Shown: positions 1-6,243, numbered from the stretch's first letter. The stretch is 6,383 nucleotides of DNA from Caldifarciminota bacterium (GCA_023132105.1 JAGLYS010000290.1:1-6383), one strand, 5' to 3'. Numbers and translations are program-made. Notes: generated from the sequence alone by a model not told the origin.

Positions 1-1174
1 AGTAAAACCATATCTCTGAGGGTTTATACAGTTGGGTTATTCCTTTTCTTACGATCTGATCTGGTTTTCCATATTTCAAATAAATTCTTCCCCTATCAGT
101 CTCTCGTCCCTTTTTATTTCCTTCTTTGAAATTAGTGTCAACATACTTCATCTTACTTACAAAATCCGCTAATGCTTCGCTATATGGAGTATCTGGATTC
201 TGATCATTTTTTAGCCAAAAATATTTTGCATAATTCTTTTTTGCCTGTAAATTTAAACTATTAAAATATTCCAGATCTTTAGGTGCAAGAAGATATTCAA
301 GGTGATAGTACTCATTTTCTTCATCACTGTTTCGAAATATCAAACTGGCAGGATTTATATCATATGTTTTAATAAAGAATTTTTTTGACACATATGCAGT
401 ATCGCTACCATCGACACCCTCAATATATAATGTATAATCTCCATCTTTTAAGCCAAGTACATTGTGAACATTCCAATCTATCATATCTACACCTATTTTA
501 TCCAATAATCTCCAGTCTTGTTTATCAATAATTTCACCTGTGGAATTTTTGATATAATATCTTAATTTGAATTTATTTGTATCCTGCTTTACATTATAAA
601 TTTCCAGATATGTTTGTAATAAATATTTCCATTTTGCATATCTATGACTTGCATTTGGTAAAATAATCAATCCATTTCTATTGAAAATATTATTGATTGT
701 ATCCTCCTTAATATAATCTGCCAATTCAATATCACTAAATGTAAGGTTTTTTGATTGATCTTCCAATGTTAAAGGATAATTCTTTTCAAATTTCTTTTTC
801 CCGTATATATCTTTTAAGTAAGTATAAACAGAATATTTACCCGGAGATAAAATCATATCCTTTTTATCAATTAAATTTTTCCTTGATAGTACTATGTTTT
901 TATCTTTTGGCATAATAGACTTCTTTATCCATTTTGCATCATATTCCTTTTTTGTTATATCGTTTTTTACTTTTATATATAGTTCATACTTTGCTTCTCT
1001 ATTATCCCCTATTTTTTTATATTTTAATGATGACATCGGTATTTGATAATAAAATTCAGTGTATGTCATATTATAATCGCCATAAAATCGGGCATAATCC
1101 GTATAAAATTTTTCAGCTAACAATAAATTGACTGTAATAAATATAGTTAATAAGAGTATTATTATTTTCTTCAT
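1..1174 (-). CDS. Exported GWxTD-domain protein, C-terminus cut off by the window edge
   Basis: The frame is open from an ATG at 1174 to base 1, giving 391 codons with no stop, so the 3' end lies outside the window. The start is supported by AAGGAG at 1185-1180, five bases upstream. Residues 1-20 form a signal peptide: Lys-Lys, a long Ile/Leu core, and probable cleavage after Ala20. Residues 21 to about 300 are a beta-rich, Tyr- and Lys-rich region I cannot assign. From about 312 the protein matches the GWxTD domain: an Phe319-Trp320 pair, an Asn-Pro-Asp-Thr-Pro stretch at 326-330, then Gly356, Thr359, Asp360 and the block DRGRIYLKYGKPDQI at 360-374, then EIW at 387-389. The eponymous Trp is Arg357 here. 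The domain is known from Bacteroidota-like envelope proteins, but its biochemical role is unknown to me. It is the second gene of an operon, 41 bases after the barrel/TPR gene. The family call is strong and the function is open. Confidence 0.88.
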   Translation of the reverse strand, partial: MKKIIILLLTIFITVNLLLAEKFYTDYARFYGDYNMTYTEFYYQIPMSSLKYKKIGDNREAKYELYIKVKNDITKKEYDAKWIKKSIMPKDKNIVLSRKNLIDKKDMILSPGKYSVYTYLKDIYGKKKFEKNYPLTLEDQSKNLTFSDIELADYIKEDTINNIFNRNGLIILPNASHRYAKWKYLLQTYLEIYNVKQDTNKFKLRYYIKNSTGEIIDKQDWRLLDKIGVDMIDWNVHNVLGLKDGDYTLYIEGVDGSDTAYVSKKFFIKTYDINPASLIFRNSDEENEYYHLEYLLAPKDLEYFNSLNLQAKKNYAKYFWLKNDQNPDTPYSEALADFVSKMKYVDTNFKEGNKKGRETDRGRIYLKYGKPDQIVRKGITQLYKPSEIWFY

Positions 1175-1179
1175 TAATT

Positions 1180-1185
1180 CTCCTT
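1180..1185 (-). promoter_or_regulatory. Ribosome binding site of the GWxTD gene
   Basis: Read on the minus strand, AAGGAG lies five bases before the ATG at 1174. The same five-base spacing is seen at both GGAGG sites in this window. It supports the start chosen for a gene whose end is not visible. Confidence 0.8.
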
Positions 1186-1215
1186 AATAAAAATATAGGT
1201 TTTACCTGTCTTAAA

Positions 1216-2586
1216 TTATCCACCTAATGCTTTAAGACGTCTTTTTGCCTGACGATAATATTTCTGTACATTTTTATAATTCGGATTTATTCTCTTTACT
1301 TTTGCAAAGCGATTTATAGCCCTTTTATAATCGCCCTTTAAATAAGCTTTCATACCTTCGGCATAAAGCTTTGAAATACTGACTTTTGGCGTTGTTTTCT
1401 TTTTCTTTATCGTAGTTTTTTTCTTAACTGCCGGTATAGTTTTCTTTTTAACTACTGGTGCTTTTTTAATAATTTCCGGTTCTTGTTTCTTAATAATCTT
1501 CTTAACTTTCTTTACCTTTTTCTTTAACAGGAATGTTATTTCTCCCGTATTTTCATCTACTATTATTTTTTGCTTTTGCCAGTAATAACCGGGAGCCAAA
1601 CCCTTTAACCAATATTCCCCTTTTCTGAATTTCAGTTTAAATCTACCGTATTCATCAACCTTATACTTATTCTCGCTGATATCAGGTAAAAATACATATC
1701 CATCTGCTATCGGTTTCATTGTAGCTCTGTCCAATATTTTTCCGTTTAATGTAAAATATCTTATAATCGGTTTCTGGGGCTTCTCTAACATTGAGGAATT
1801 AACCGTTATATTTGCATAATATCTTGCTGATATTTGCGGATTATCAGGAGCTGTATAAGCCTCTAAGTGTGTACCTGCCAACCCTATGCTAAAATATTTA
1901 TTGAAATATCTTATTCCTGCATTAGCATCCCTGCCATCAAATTCGGCAATAAAATATGTTTTTGGAAATAATCTGATCATTCCCCCAATAAAGAATCCTA
2001 ATAACATATTAGGATCGGCATTTCTCCAATCGTTTGAAAAAGCACTGTAATTAAAATAATGAGAAATACCGGACATTCCGATAAATCTTCCTCTACCTAT
2101 ACCAAGATTGAATTTGATTATATCAGAAAATGATTTTGTCATAACAAAATATAACGATGCATTCTCAATCGCTCTTTGATCTCCGTAATTTTCATCCGGA
2201 AATCCCGTATTTGTTTCACTCCCCCCTCCGCCACTTGATATATATTTTCTATATGTTACATCGAATAATCCTACTGCGAGAGCCGGTACATTTTTTGTTT
2301 CATTAACAATATTGTAATTCAAATCGATAACCCAATCACTTAATGTAAACATTGACAATCTAATATCCAACTTGGATAATAAGCCATAAGTAAAATAAAT
2401 ATCATAATCGGGTTTATTTAGAATTGTATTATCCGTTGGGAATCCAGCAGAAATCGATATTTCGAATCTACCATTAGGCAATACATTAGCTGATGGTATA
2501 TCAATGTAAACATTATCAGACTGGAACTCCCCTTGTAATGGAATTATTAATATTAAAACAAATAGTAGTAATAATAATTTTTTCAT
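1216..2586 (-). CDS. Exported outer-membrane barrel-like protein with carboxypeptidase-regulatory-like domain, Lys-rich linker and C-terminal TPR
   Basis: I start at the ATG at 2586 (456 residues), not the in-frame ATG at 2598. The latter overlaps the GGAGG that serves 2586 and would sit only about four bases from the predicted transcription start. Residues 1-19 are a signal peptide (Lys-Lys, long Leu/Ile core). Residues about 22-270 show alternating aromatic/polar strands and Gly-rich turns typical of an outer-membrane beta-barrel, including SSGGGGSE near 117-124. Residues about 279-353 resemble a carboxypeptidase regulatory-like (CarboxypepD_reg) beta-sandwich, with NGKILD and the DEYGRFKLKF strand. 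Residues about 355-401 are a Lys/Pro/Val low-complexity linker. Residues about 406-452 form a TPR-like helical pair (YAEGMKAYLKGDYKRAINRF, then NPNYKN). The barrel is inferred from pattern only. It is the first gene of an operon with the GWxTD gene. I infer a structural or assembly role in the envelope; no specific function is recognised. Confidence 0.8.
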   Translation of the reverse strand: MKKLLLLLFVLILIIPLQGEFQSDNVYIDIPSANVLPNGRFEISISAGFPTDNTILNKPDYDIYFTYGLLSKLDIRLSMFTLSDWVIDLNYNIVNETKNVPALAVGLFDVTYRKYISSGGGGSETNTGFPDENYGDQRAIENASLYFVMTKSFSDIIKFNLGIGRGRFIGMSGISHYFNYSAFSNDWRNADPNMLLGFFIGGMIRLFPKTYFIAEFDGRDANAGIRYFNKYFSIGLAGTHLEAYTAPDNPQISARYYANITVNSSMLEKPQKPIIRYFTLNGKILDRATMKPIADGYVFLPDISENKYKVDEYGRFKLKFRKGEYWLKGLAPGYYWQKQKIIVDENTGEITFLLKKKVKKVKKIIKKQEPEIIKKAPVVKKKTIPAVKKKTTIKKKKTTPKVSISKLYAEGMKAYLKGDYKRAINRFAKVKRINPNYKNVQKYYRQAKRRLKALGG

Positions 2587-2591
2587 AAAAA

Positions 2592-2596
2592 CCTCC
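2592..2596 (-). promoter_or_regulatory. Shine-Dalgarno GGAGG that decides the start of the barrel/TPR gene
   Basis: GGAGG on the minus strand ends five bases before the ATG at 2586. The upstream in-frame ATG at 2598 shares bases with it (ATGGAGG), so translation from that ATG would have no ribosome binding site of its own. Confidence 0.85.
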
Positions 2597-2608
2597 ATTC
2601 TTAATAAA

Positions 2609-2637
2609 ATTTTACATCTAAATAATGATTAAGTCAA
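2609..2637 (-). promoter_or_regulatory. Sigma-70-type promoter for the minus-strand operon
   Basis: On the minus strand, TTGACT (2637-2632) is followed by exactly 17 bases and then TAAAAT (2614-2609). Transcription would start near 2602, giving a leader of about 16 bases before the ATG at 2586. The -35 box with its flank, TTGACTTAA, is nearly the same as at the other two promoters in this window. Confidence 0.75.
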
Positions 2638-2655
2638 GTATTTTTAACAAATATA

Positions 2656-2684
2656 GTGCAAATATGTATGGATATATATTTCAC
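2656..2684. repeat. Imperfect inverted repeat between divergent promoters, possible operator
   Basis: GTGCAAATAT at 2656-2665 faces ATATTTCAC at 2676-2684. The arms are complementary apart from one unpaired base, with a 10-base spacer. It sits upstream of both divergent promoters, where a regulator could act on both. In DNA this AT-rich a chance match is quite possible, so the operator role is speculation. Confidence 0.25.
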
Positions 2685-2709
2685 ATCACCCTTAACAGAT
2701 AGGATACTA

Positions 2710-2737
2710 TTGACATAATTATATGTTATTGTATTAT
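2710..2737 (+). promoter_or_regulatory. Sigma-70-type promoter for the M3 peptidase gene
   Basis: A perfect TTGACA at 2710-2715 is followed by TATTAT at 2732-2737 with a 16-base spacer. An overlapping TTATAA two bases later would give 18. Transcription would begin around 2744, about 25 bases before the ATG at 2769. Confidence 0.72.
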
Positions 2738-2768
2738 AAAATATGGGGATTAGAAGAAGGTAGATATT

Positions 2769-4448
2769 ATGTATAACAAAATAGACTTTAAAGTATGGAA
2801 AGATGTAGAACCTTTCTATAAAGAATTGTATAGTAGAGGGATTAATAGTGTAGATCAACTTGAAAAATGGATTATTGACCGAAGTAAGCTATATTCTCTT
2901 ATAGATGAAGCATACGCGAGATCATATATTAATATGACAAGATTTACGGATAATAAAAATTATAAAAAGACATTTACATATTTTACAAACAAGATATTAC
3001 CAAATTATAGGAAATACAACCACACTTTGGACAGAAAATTGTATAATTGTAGATTTAAAGAAAATTTACCCGGGAGCAAATATAGGATATTCTTGAGAAA
3101 TATAGCAAATCAGATGGAAATCTTTAGAGAGAAAAATATTCCTCTTGAAAGTGAGGAAATTAACTTGTCTTCGGATTATGGAAAAATCATAGGGAATATT
3201 CTAATAGAATTCGAAGGAAAAGAATATACTCTACAACAAATAAGAAAGGTTTTAAAATCACCGATTAGAGAGAGAAGAAAAAAGGCATGGGAATTAATGA
3301 GATCCGAATTGTACAAACATAATCGTTATCTTGAAAATTTATTTGACAATTTAAAAGGAATAAGAATAAATAAAGCCTTAAACGCGGGTTTTAAGAATTA
3401 TAGAGATTATATATTCAAGATTAATAATAGATTTGATTATACTCCGGATGATTGCTTTGAATTCCATAATGCGGTTAAAAATATTATTGTTCCGATAACC
3501 GGTAAACTATTCGAAGAGAGGAAGAAAAAACTCGCTATCGACACAATAAAGCCATGGGATAAAATTGCAGAAGCAAAAGAAGAGCCAAAGCTAAAACCAT
3601 TTACTACTGGTACTGAACTTCTAAACGGTGTAATTGAAATTTATAACATGCTTAACCCGGATTTTGCCAAGTATTTTAGGATAATGAAAAAACATGATAT
3701 GTTTGATTTGGAAAGTAGAAAAGGAAAATCACCGGGAGGATATAATTACTCCCTTCAAAAAACTGGAATGCCTTTTATATTTATGAACGCTGTCGGCCTA
3801 CATAAAGATTTAATAACCCTGTTACATGAAGGAGGACATGCCGCACATACATTTTTAATGAAAGATATTCCGATTATAGAATATAGAAACACACCGTCGG
3901 AAGTTGCAGAATTTGCAAGTATGAGTATGGAACTATTGACGATGGATTTCTGGAACATTTTTTATAAAGACAGCAATACCTTGATAAAAGCAAAAAAAGA
4001 TCATATTGCTAATATAATCTATTTCTTTCCATGGTGTATTAGTGTAGACAAATTTCAACACTGGGTTTATACGAATCCTACACATTCGGTAAAAGAAAGG
4101 AATAATGAATGGATTAAGATTACTAAAGATTTTAGTGAAAAATATATAGACTGGTCGGGTTTTGAGAATTATCTTAAAAAATCATGGCATCTTCAATTAC
4201 ATATATTCGAAGTCCCTTTCTATTATATTGAATATGGAATGGCTCAATTAGGAGCTTTACAAATATGGAGAAATTACAAAAAAAATCCTGAGAAAGCAAT
4301 TAAACTTTATACGAATGCATTAAAACTTGGGAATTCAAAACCGATTTCCGAAATATATAATACAGCAGGGGTAGAATTCAGATTCGATGAACCATTTATA
4401 AAAGAGATAATGGATTTTACCGTATCAGAGTATAACAAATTGAACTAA
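2769..4448 (+). CDS. M3-family zinc oligoendopeptidase
   Basis: This 559-residue cytoplasmic metallopeptidase (no signal peptide or membrane segment) is predicted to cut short peptides inside the cell. The zinc site is HEGGHAAH at 353-360: His353 and His357 bind zinc and Glu354 is the catalytic base. The third ligand is most likely Glu381 in EFASMSME (381-388), which fits the family pattern E-x-x-S-x-x-x-E. The C-terminal segment HIFEVPFYYIEYGMAQLGAL (478-497) matches the conserved His/Tyr substrate-binding region of M3B enzymes. HEGGH with SMSME recalls the Pz-peptidase-like M3 subgroup rather than classical PepF, and the length fits that group. The N-terminal 200 residues are the usual helical part that roofs the active-site cleft. 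The start is supported by a purine-rich AAGAAGG eight bases upstream and a promoter just before it. The gene is complete, with all catalytic residues present. It is probably monocistronic, since the next gene has its own promoter. Confidence 0.93.
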   Translation: MYNKIDFKVWKDVEPFYKELYSRGINSVDQLEKWIIDRSKLYSLIDEAYARSYINMTRFTDNKNYKKTFTYFTNKILPNYRKYNHTLDRKLYNCRFKENLPGSKYRIFLRNIANQMEIFREKNIPLESEEINLSSDYGKIIGNILIEFEGKEYTLQQIRKVLKSPIRERRKKAWELMRSELYKHNRYLENLFDNLKGIRINKALNAGFKNYRDYIFKINNRFDYTPDDCFEFHNAVKNIIVPITGKLFEERKKKLAIDTIKPWDKIAEAKEEPKLKPFTTGTELLNGVIEIYNMLNPDFAKYFRIMKKHDMFDLESRKGKSPGGYNYSLQKTGMPFIFMNAVGLHKDLITLLHEGGHAAHTFLMKDIPIIEYRNTPSEVAEFASMSMELLTMDFWNIFYKDSNTLIKAKKDHIANIIYFFPWCISVDKFQHWVYTNPTHSVKERNNEWIKITKDFSEKYIDWSGFENYLKKSWHLQLHIFEVPFYYIEYGMAQLGALQIWRNYKKNPEKAIKLYTNALKLGNSKPISEIYNTAGVEFRFDEPFIKEIMDFTVSEYNKLN

Positions 4449-4468
4449 TATATTGAAAATATTAGGAT

Positions 4469-4497
4469 TTGACATAAATCTTTTATATCGTTATATT
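4469..4497 (+). promoter_or_regulatory. Sigma-70-type promoter for the secreted modular protein
   Basis: TTGACA at 4469-4474 is followed by a 17-base spacer and TATATT at 4492-4497. The predicted transcript starts near 4504 with a leader of about 26 bases. It lies in the 81-base gap after the peptidase gene, so the two plus-strand genes need not be co-transcribed. No convincing terminator separates them. Confidence 0.75.
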
Positions 4498-4519
4498 TTT
4501 GTATATTAATATAAAAATT

Positions 4520-4524
4520 GGAGG
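4520..4524 (+). promoter_or_regulatory. Shine-Dalgarno GGAGG that decides the start of the secreted protein
   Basis: GGAGG lies five bases before the ATG at 4530. A longer reading frame from TTG at 4518 would use this Shine-Dalgarno sequence as codons two and three, so that start is rejected. Confidence 0.87.
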
Positions 4525-4529
4525 TAAAG

Positions 4530-6011
4530 ATGAAAAAGTATTTATTTCTTTTAATCATTCTCTTCCCATTGATATGTTTTGGGTTTTCGAATCTTATGAT
4601 TAACAATTCAACAACACCAACATTTTATGTAAATGAAACACTTAGTATTTCAGGAGTATTCGAAGCAGATACATCAGCTGATATCAAATTCTATACCGAT
4701 GTCGATAGAAATAATATCCTCGATAATACTGATAAACTTGCACATTTCGTTAAAATATTCGATGGAAGTCCCTTTGATGCAGATGAAGTTCAAAACAATA
4801 TTTATATGGGATTATTGACACCTATCCCTGTTTGTGGGAAGGGTTTTTTTGTTGCTATCGATAATGGTGGAGCAGATACGATACCGTTTACAAGTTTACA
4901 GTTAAATACAACTACAAATGTATCCGGTCAGGTTATCGTTCCCGATTCGACACCCGGAATAATTACAATGATCAGATATGGTTACCAGAGTGAAGTAGGT
5001 ATTGCCTCTGATACCGATAGTTCAGGGTACTATAGTATAAACATTCCGGATTCACTTGTAGGACAATATATATATATCGGAATTATGGATTTGGCAAATG
5101 TCGCACCGGGATATGTTTGCCCATATGATTCGATATTGATCACTACTGGTTCGAATGTACATAATATTGCAATGATTGGTACGGACGGAGCTGTATTGCA
5201 AGGTAATATTACAGATAATTTTGGCACGCCTATTTTGGATACATTCAGTTTGTCTTTATATGGTTCATTTTATATAGGGACAACTCAATATCCGATGAAT
5301 CTTATCTGTGGGATTGGTTCGAATGGCTCCTATAGTATGGATATTATGAAAGGAAGTGCATGGAGTTACTGGACTTTTTTATATAATACGGTATCAGAAT
5401 GTTTGTATCCACTTTGCACGGAGCGCAAAGATACAAATTTGATTATATCCGGTCCGGTAACGAATATGAATGTTGTCGTATATAAAACCGATTCCGACAT
5501 TAATGGTCATGTATATATCGATGGTATCGGAACGGATGCATTTATGGTCAAATGTGATGCGATAACCAATGAAAATGTCGGAGAAATGTATACACTGACA
5601 TATTCCGATGGTCATTATTCCCTGCCAATATCAACAGCATCGGATTCTTATGGCGTTTATATCGAAGTTCCTACGGGATATACTTGTGATCCATCTTATA
5701 TTGAAGCTGCATATGGAGATACCGGTATCAATTTTTATATTAATCCATTAGGAATAAAAGAGATAAAGCATTTAAATAAAGCTAAATACGATATAATATA
5801 TAAAAATGGAAAACTATTTATAAATACCGATAATGAATCCTCGGTAAATATCAATCTGATTGGTGTAGATGGAAGAACCGTATATTCGAAGAATAATATT
5901 TTACTCAAAAATGGGTCAAATTCTTTGACTATTAATATAAGAAGCGGATTGTATTTTGTAGAAATCAAGAATAGTGAGTCAAGATTTGTTAAGAAAATTA
6001 TAAAGCTTTAA
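4530..6011 (+). CDS. Secreted modular surface protein with T9SS-type C-terminal sorting domain
   Basis: This 493-residue protein has a signal peptide at about 1-18 (Lys-Lys, Leu/Ile/Phe core, cleavage near CFG). An N-terminal beta domain contains DVDRNNILDNTD at 57-68, which matches EF-hand/dockerin-type calcium loop positions 1, 3, 5, 9 and 12 (Asp57, Asp59, Asn61, Asp65, Asp68). Three carboxypeptidase-regulatory-like beta modules follow. They open with VSGQV (131), LQGNI (223) and INGHV (324), and each has a Gly/Tyr/Ser strand about 35 residues later (GYYSINI, GSYSMDI, GHYSLPI). Residues about 405-493 resemble the type IX secretion Por_Secre_tail domain, with GRTVYSK, SGLYFVEI and the basic end KKIIKL. 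The usual Asn-Pro at the start of that domain is not in place. I infer export across the outer membrane and release or anchoring at the surface. No enzymatic domain is visible, and a structural or adhesive role is a guess. No T9SS machinery gene is present in the window. Confidence 0.82.
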   Translation: MKKYLFLLIILFPLICFGFSNLMINNSTTPTFYVNETLSISGVFEADTSADIKFYTDVDRNNILDNTDKLAHFVKIFDGSPFDADEVQNNIYMGLLTPIPVCGKGFFVAIDNGGADTIPFTSLQLNTTTNVSGQVIVPDSTPGIITMIRYGYQSEVGIASDTDSSGYYSINIPDSLVGQYIYIGIMDLANVAPGYVCPYDSILITTGSNVHNIAMIGTDGAVLQGNITDNFGTPILDTFSLSLYGSFYIGTTQYPMNLICGIGSNGSYSMDIMKGSAWSYWTFLYNTVSECLYPLCTERKDTNLIISGPVTNMNVVVYKTDSDINGHVYIDGIGTDAFMVKCDAITNENVGEMYTLTYSDGHYSLPISTASDSYGVYIEVPTGYTCDPSYIEAAYGDTGINFYINPLGIKEIKHLNKAKYDIIYKNGKLFINTDNESSVNINLIGVDGRTVYSKNNILLKNGSNSLTINIRSGLYFVEIKNSESRFVKKIIKL

Positions 6012-6029
6012 ATTTTATATTAATCCATC

Positions 6030-6040
6030 CCACTTCGTGG
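6030..6040 (+). other. Short hairpin CCAC-TTC-GTGG, at best a weak terminator
   Basis: A four-base-pair stem with a TTC loop is followed by TTTA, about 20 bases after the stop codon of the secreted-protein gene. Its position suits a terminator, but the stem is short and the T tract is only three bases, so efficient termination is doubtful. Confidence 0.25.
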
Positions 6041-6050
6041 TTTACTTCCT

Positions 6051-6083
6051 CACCCTCGATGAGAGATGATTGAAGTGAGGGTG
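6051..6083. repeat. Inverted repeat CACCCTC / GAGGGTG
   Basis: A perfect seven-base arm at 6051-6057 pairs with 6077-6083 across a 19-base loop. It is GC-rich for this window and would form a stable RNA or DNA hairpin. No T tract follows, so it is not a classical terminator. It may be a copy of a dispersed intergenic element. Confidence 0.6.
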
Positions 6084-6094
6084 CCATAGAGAGC

Positions 6095-6136
6095 GTAAAT
6101 CGTTAATCGTAAATTGTAAATCGAAATTCAAAATTC
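6095..6136. repeat. Degenerate heptamer tandem array, six units, consensus GTAAATC
   Basis: Six consecutive 7-base units occupy 6095-6136 with no gap. Units 1 (6095) and 4 (6116) are identical. Units 2 and 3 each differ from the consensus by one base. Units 5 (GAAATTC) and 6 (AAAATTC) drift further but keep the register. Confidence 0.7.
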
Positions 6137-6141
6137 ATGTC

Positions 6142-6161
6142 ATTCCAGTGAAAACAGGAAT
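6142..6161. repeat. Palindrome with GAAA loop, resembling a widespread dispersed repeat
   Basis: ATTCC (6142-6146) pairs with GGAAT (6157-6161). Inside are an A/A mismatch, a GT/AC pair of bases and a GAAA loop at 6150-6153. The layout and the GTC before it match the dispersed palindrome ATTCCCGCGAAAGCGGGAAT that I recall from many bacterial genomes. Here the inner GC pairs are replaced. The relationship is inferred from shape and flanks. Confidence 0.55.
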
Positions 6162-6200
6162 CTGCTCCTATTCTTTATTTACTATTCTTCCCTTCCTTAC

Positions 6201-6235
6201 GGCTGAAGTCTGATGTCTGGCGTCTGATGTCTATC
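6201..6235. repeat. Second heptamer tandem array, five units, consensus GTCTGAT
   Basis: Five consecutive 7-base units fill 6201-6235. The units at 6208 and 6222 are identical. Those at 6215 (GTCTGGC) and 6229 (GTCTATC) differ by two bases each, and the first (GGCTGAA, 6201) is the most diverged. The unit sequence is unrelated to the array at 6095-6136, but the period is the same. Confidence 0.7.
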
Positions 6236-6243
6236 GCCTATTA

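Noticed and set aside
934..1131. Open frame of 65 codons on the plus strand
   Set aside because: It lies wholly inside the GWxTD gene on the opposite strand, is rich in Leu/Tyr/Phe as expected from antisense of AT-rich coding DNA, and has no ribosome binding site or family resemblance.
1197..1207. AGGT-AAA-ACCT hairpin before a T-rich stretch on the minus strand, possible terminator or attenuator between the two operon genes
   Set aside because: The stem is only four pairs with a three-base loop, and the T-rich stretch is interrupted. The short 41-base gap fits read-through.
2587..2598. Longer start for the barrel/TPR gene at ATG 2598
   Set aside because: These codons overlap the GGAGG serving the ATG at 2586, and the predicted transcript would begin only about four bases upstream.
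2634..2858. Minus-strand open frame of 74 codons across the divergent promoter region
   Set aside because: It overlaps the start of the M3 peptidase gene and both promoters, with no Shine-Dalgarno sequence and no recognisable protein features.
4445..4465. Inverted repeat CTAATAT / ATATTAG over the stop codon of the peptidase gene, possible terminator
   Set aside because: The stem is almost entirely A-T pairs and is followed by GATTTGACA, the next promoter, not a T tract.
4518..4529. TTG start for the secreted protein at 4518
   Set aside because: Its first codons are the GGAGG Shine-Dalgarno sequence of the ATG at 4530, which has ideal spacing and begins a normal signal peptide.
4575..4590. 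Possible lipoprotein signal (PLIC at residues 13-16) in the secreted protein
   Set aside because: The residue before Cys is Ile where Gly, Ala or Ser is needed, so ordinary signal peptidase cleavage after CFG is more likely.
6095..6235. CRISPR array
   Set aside because: The repeats are 7 bases long and contiguous, with no unique spacers of about 30 bases and no cas genes nearby.
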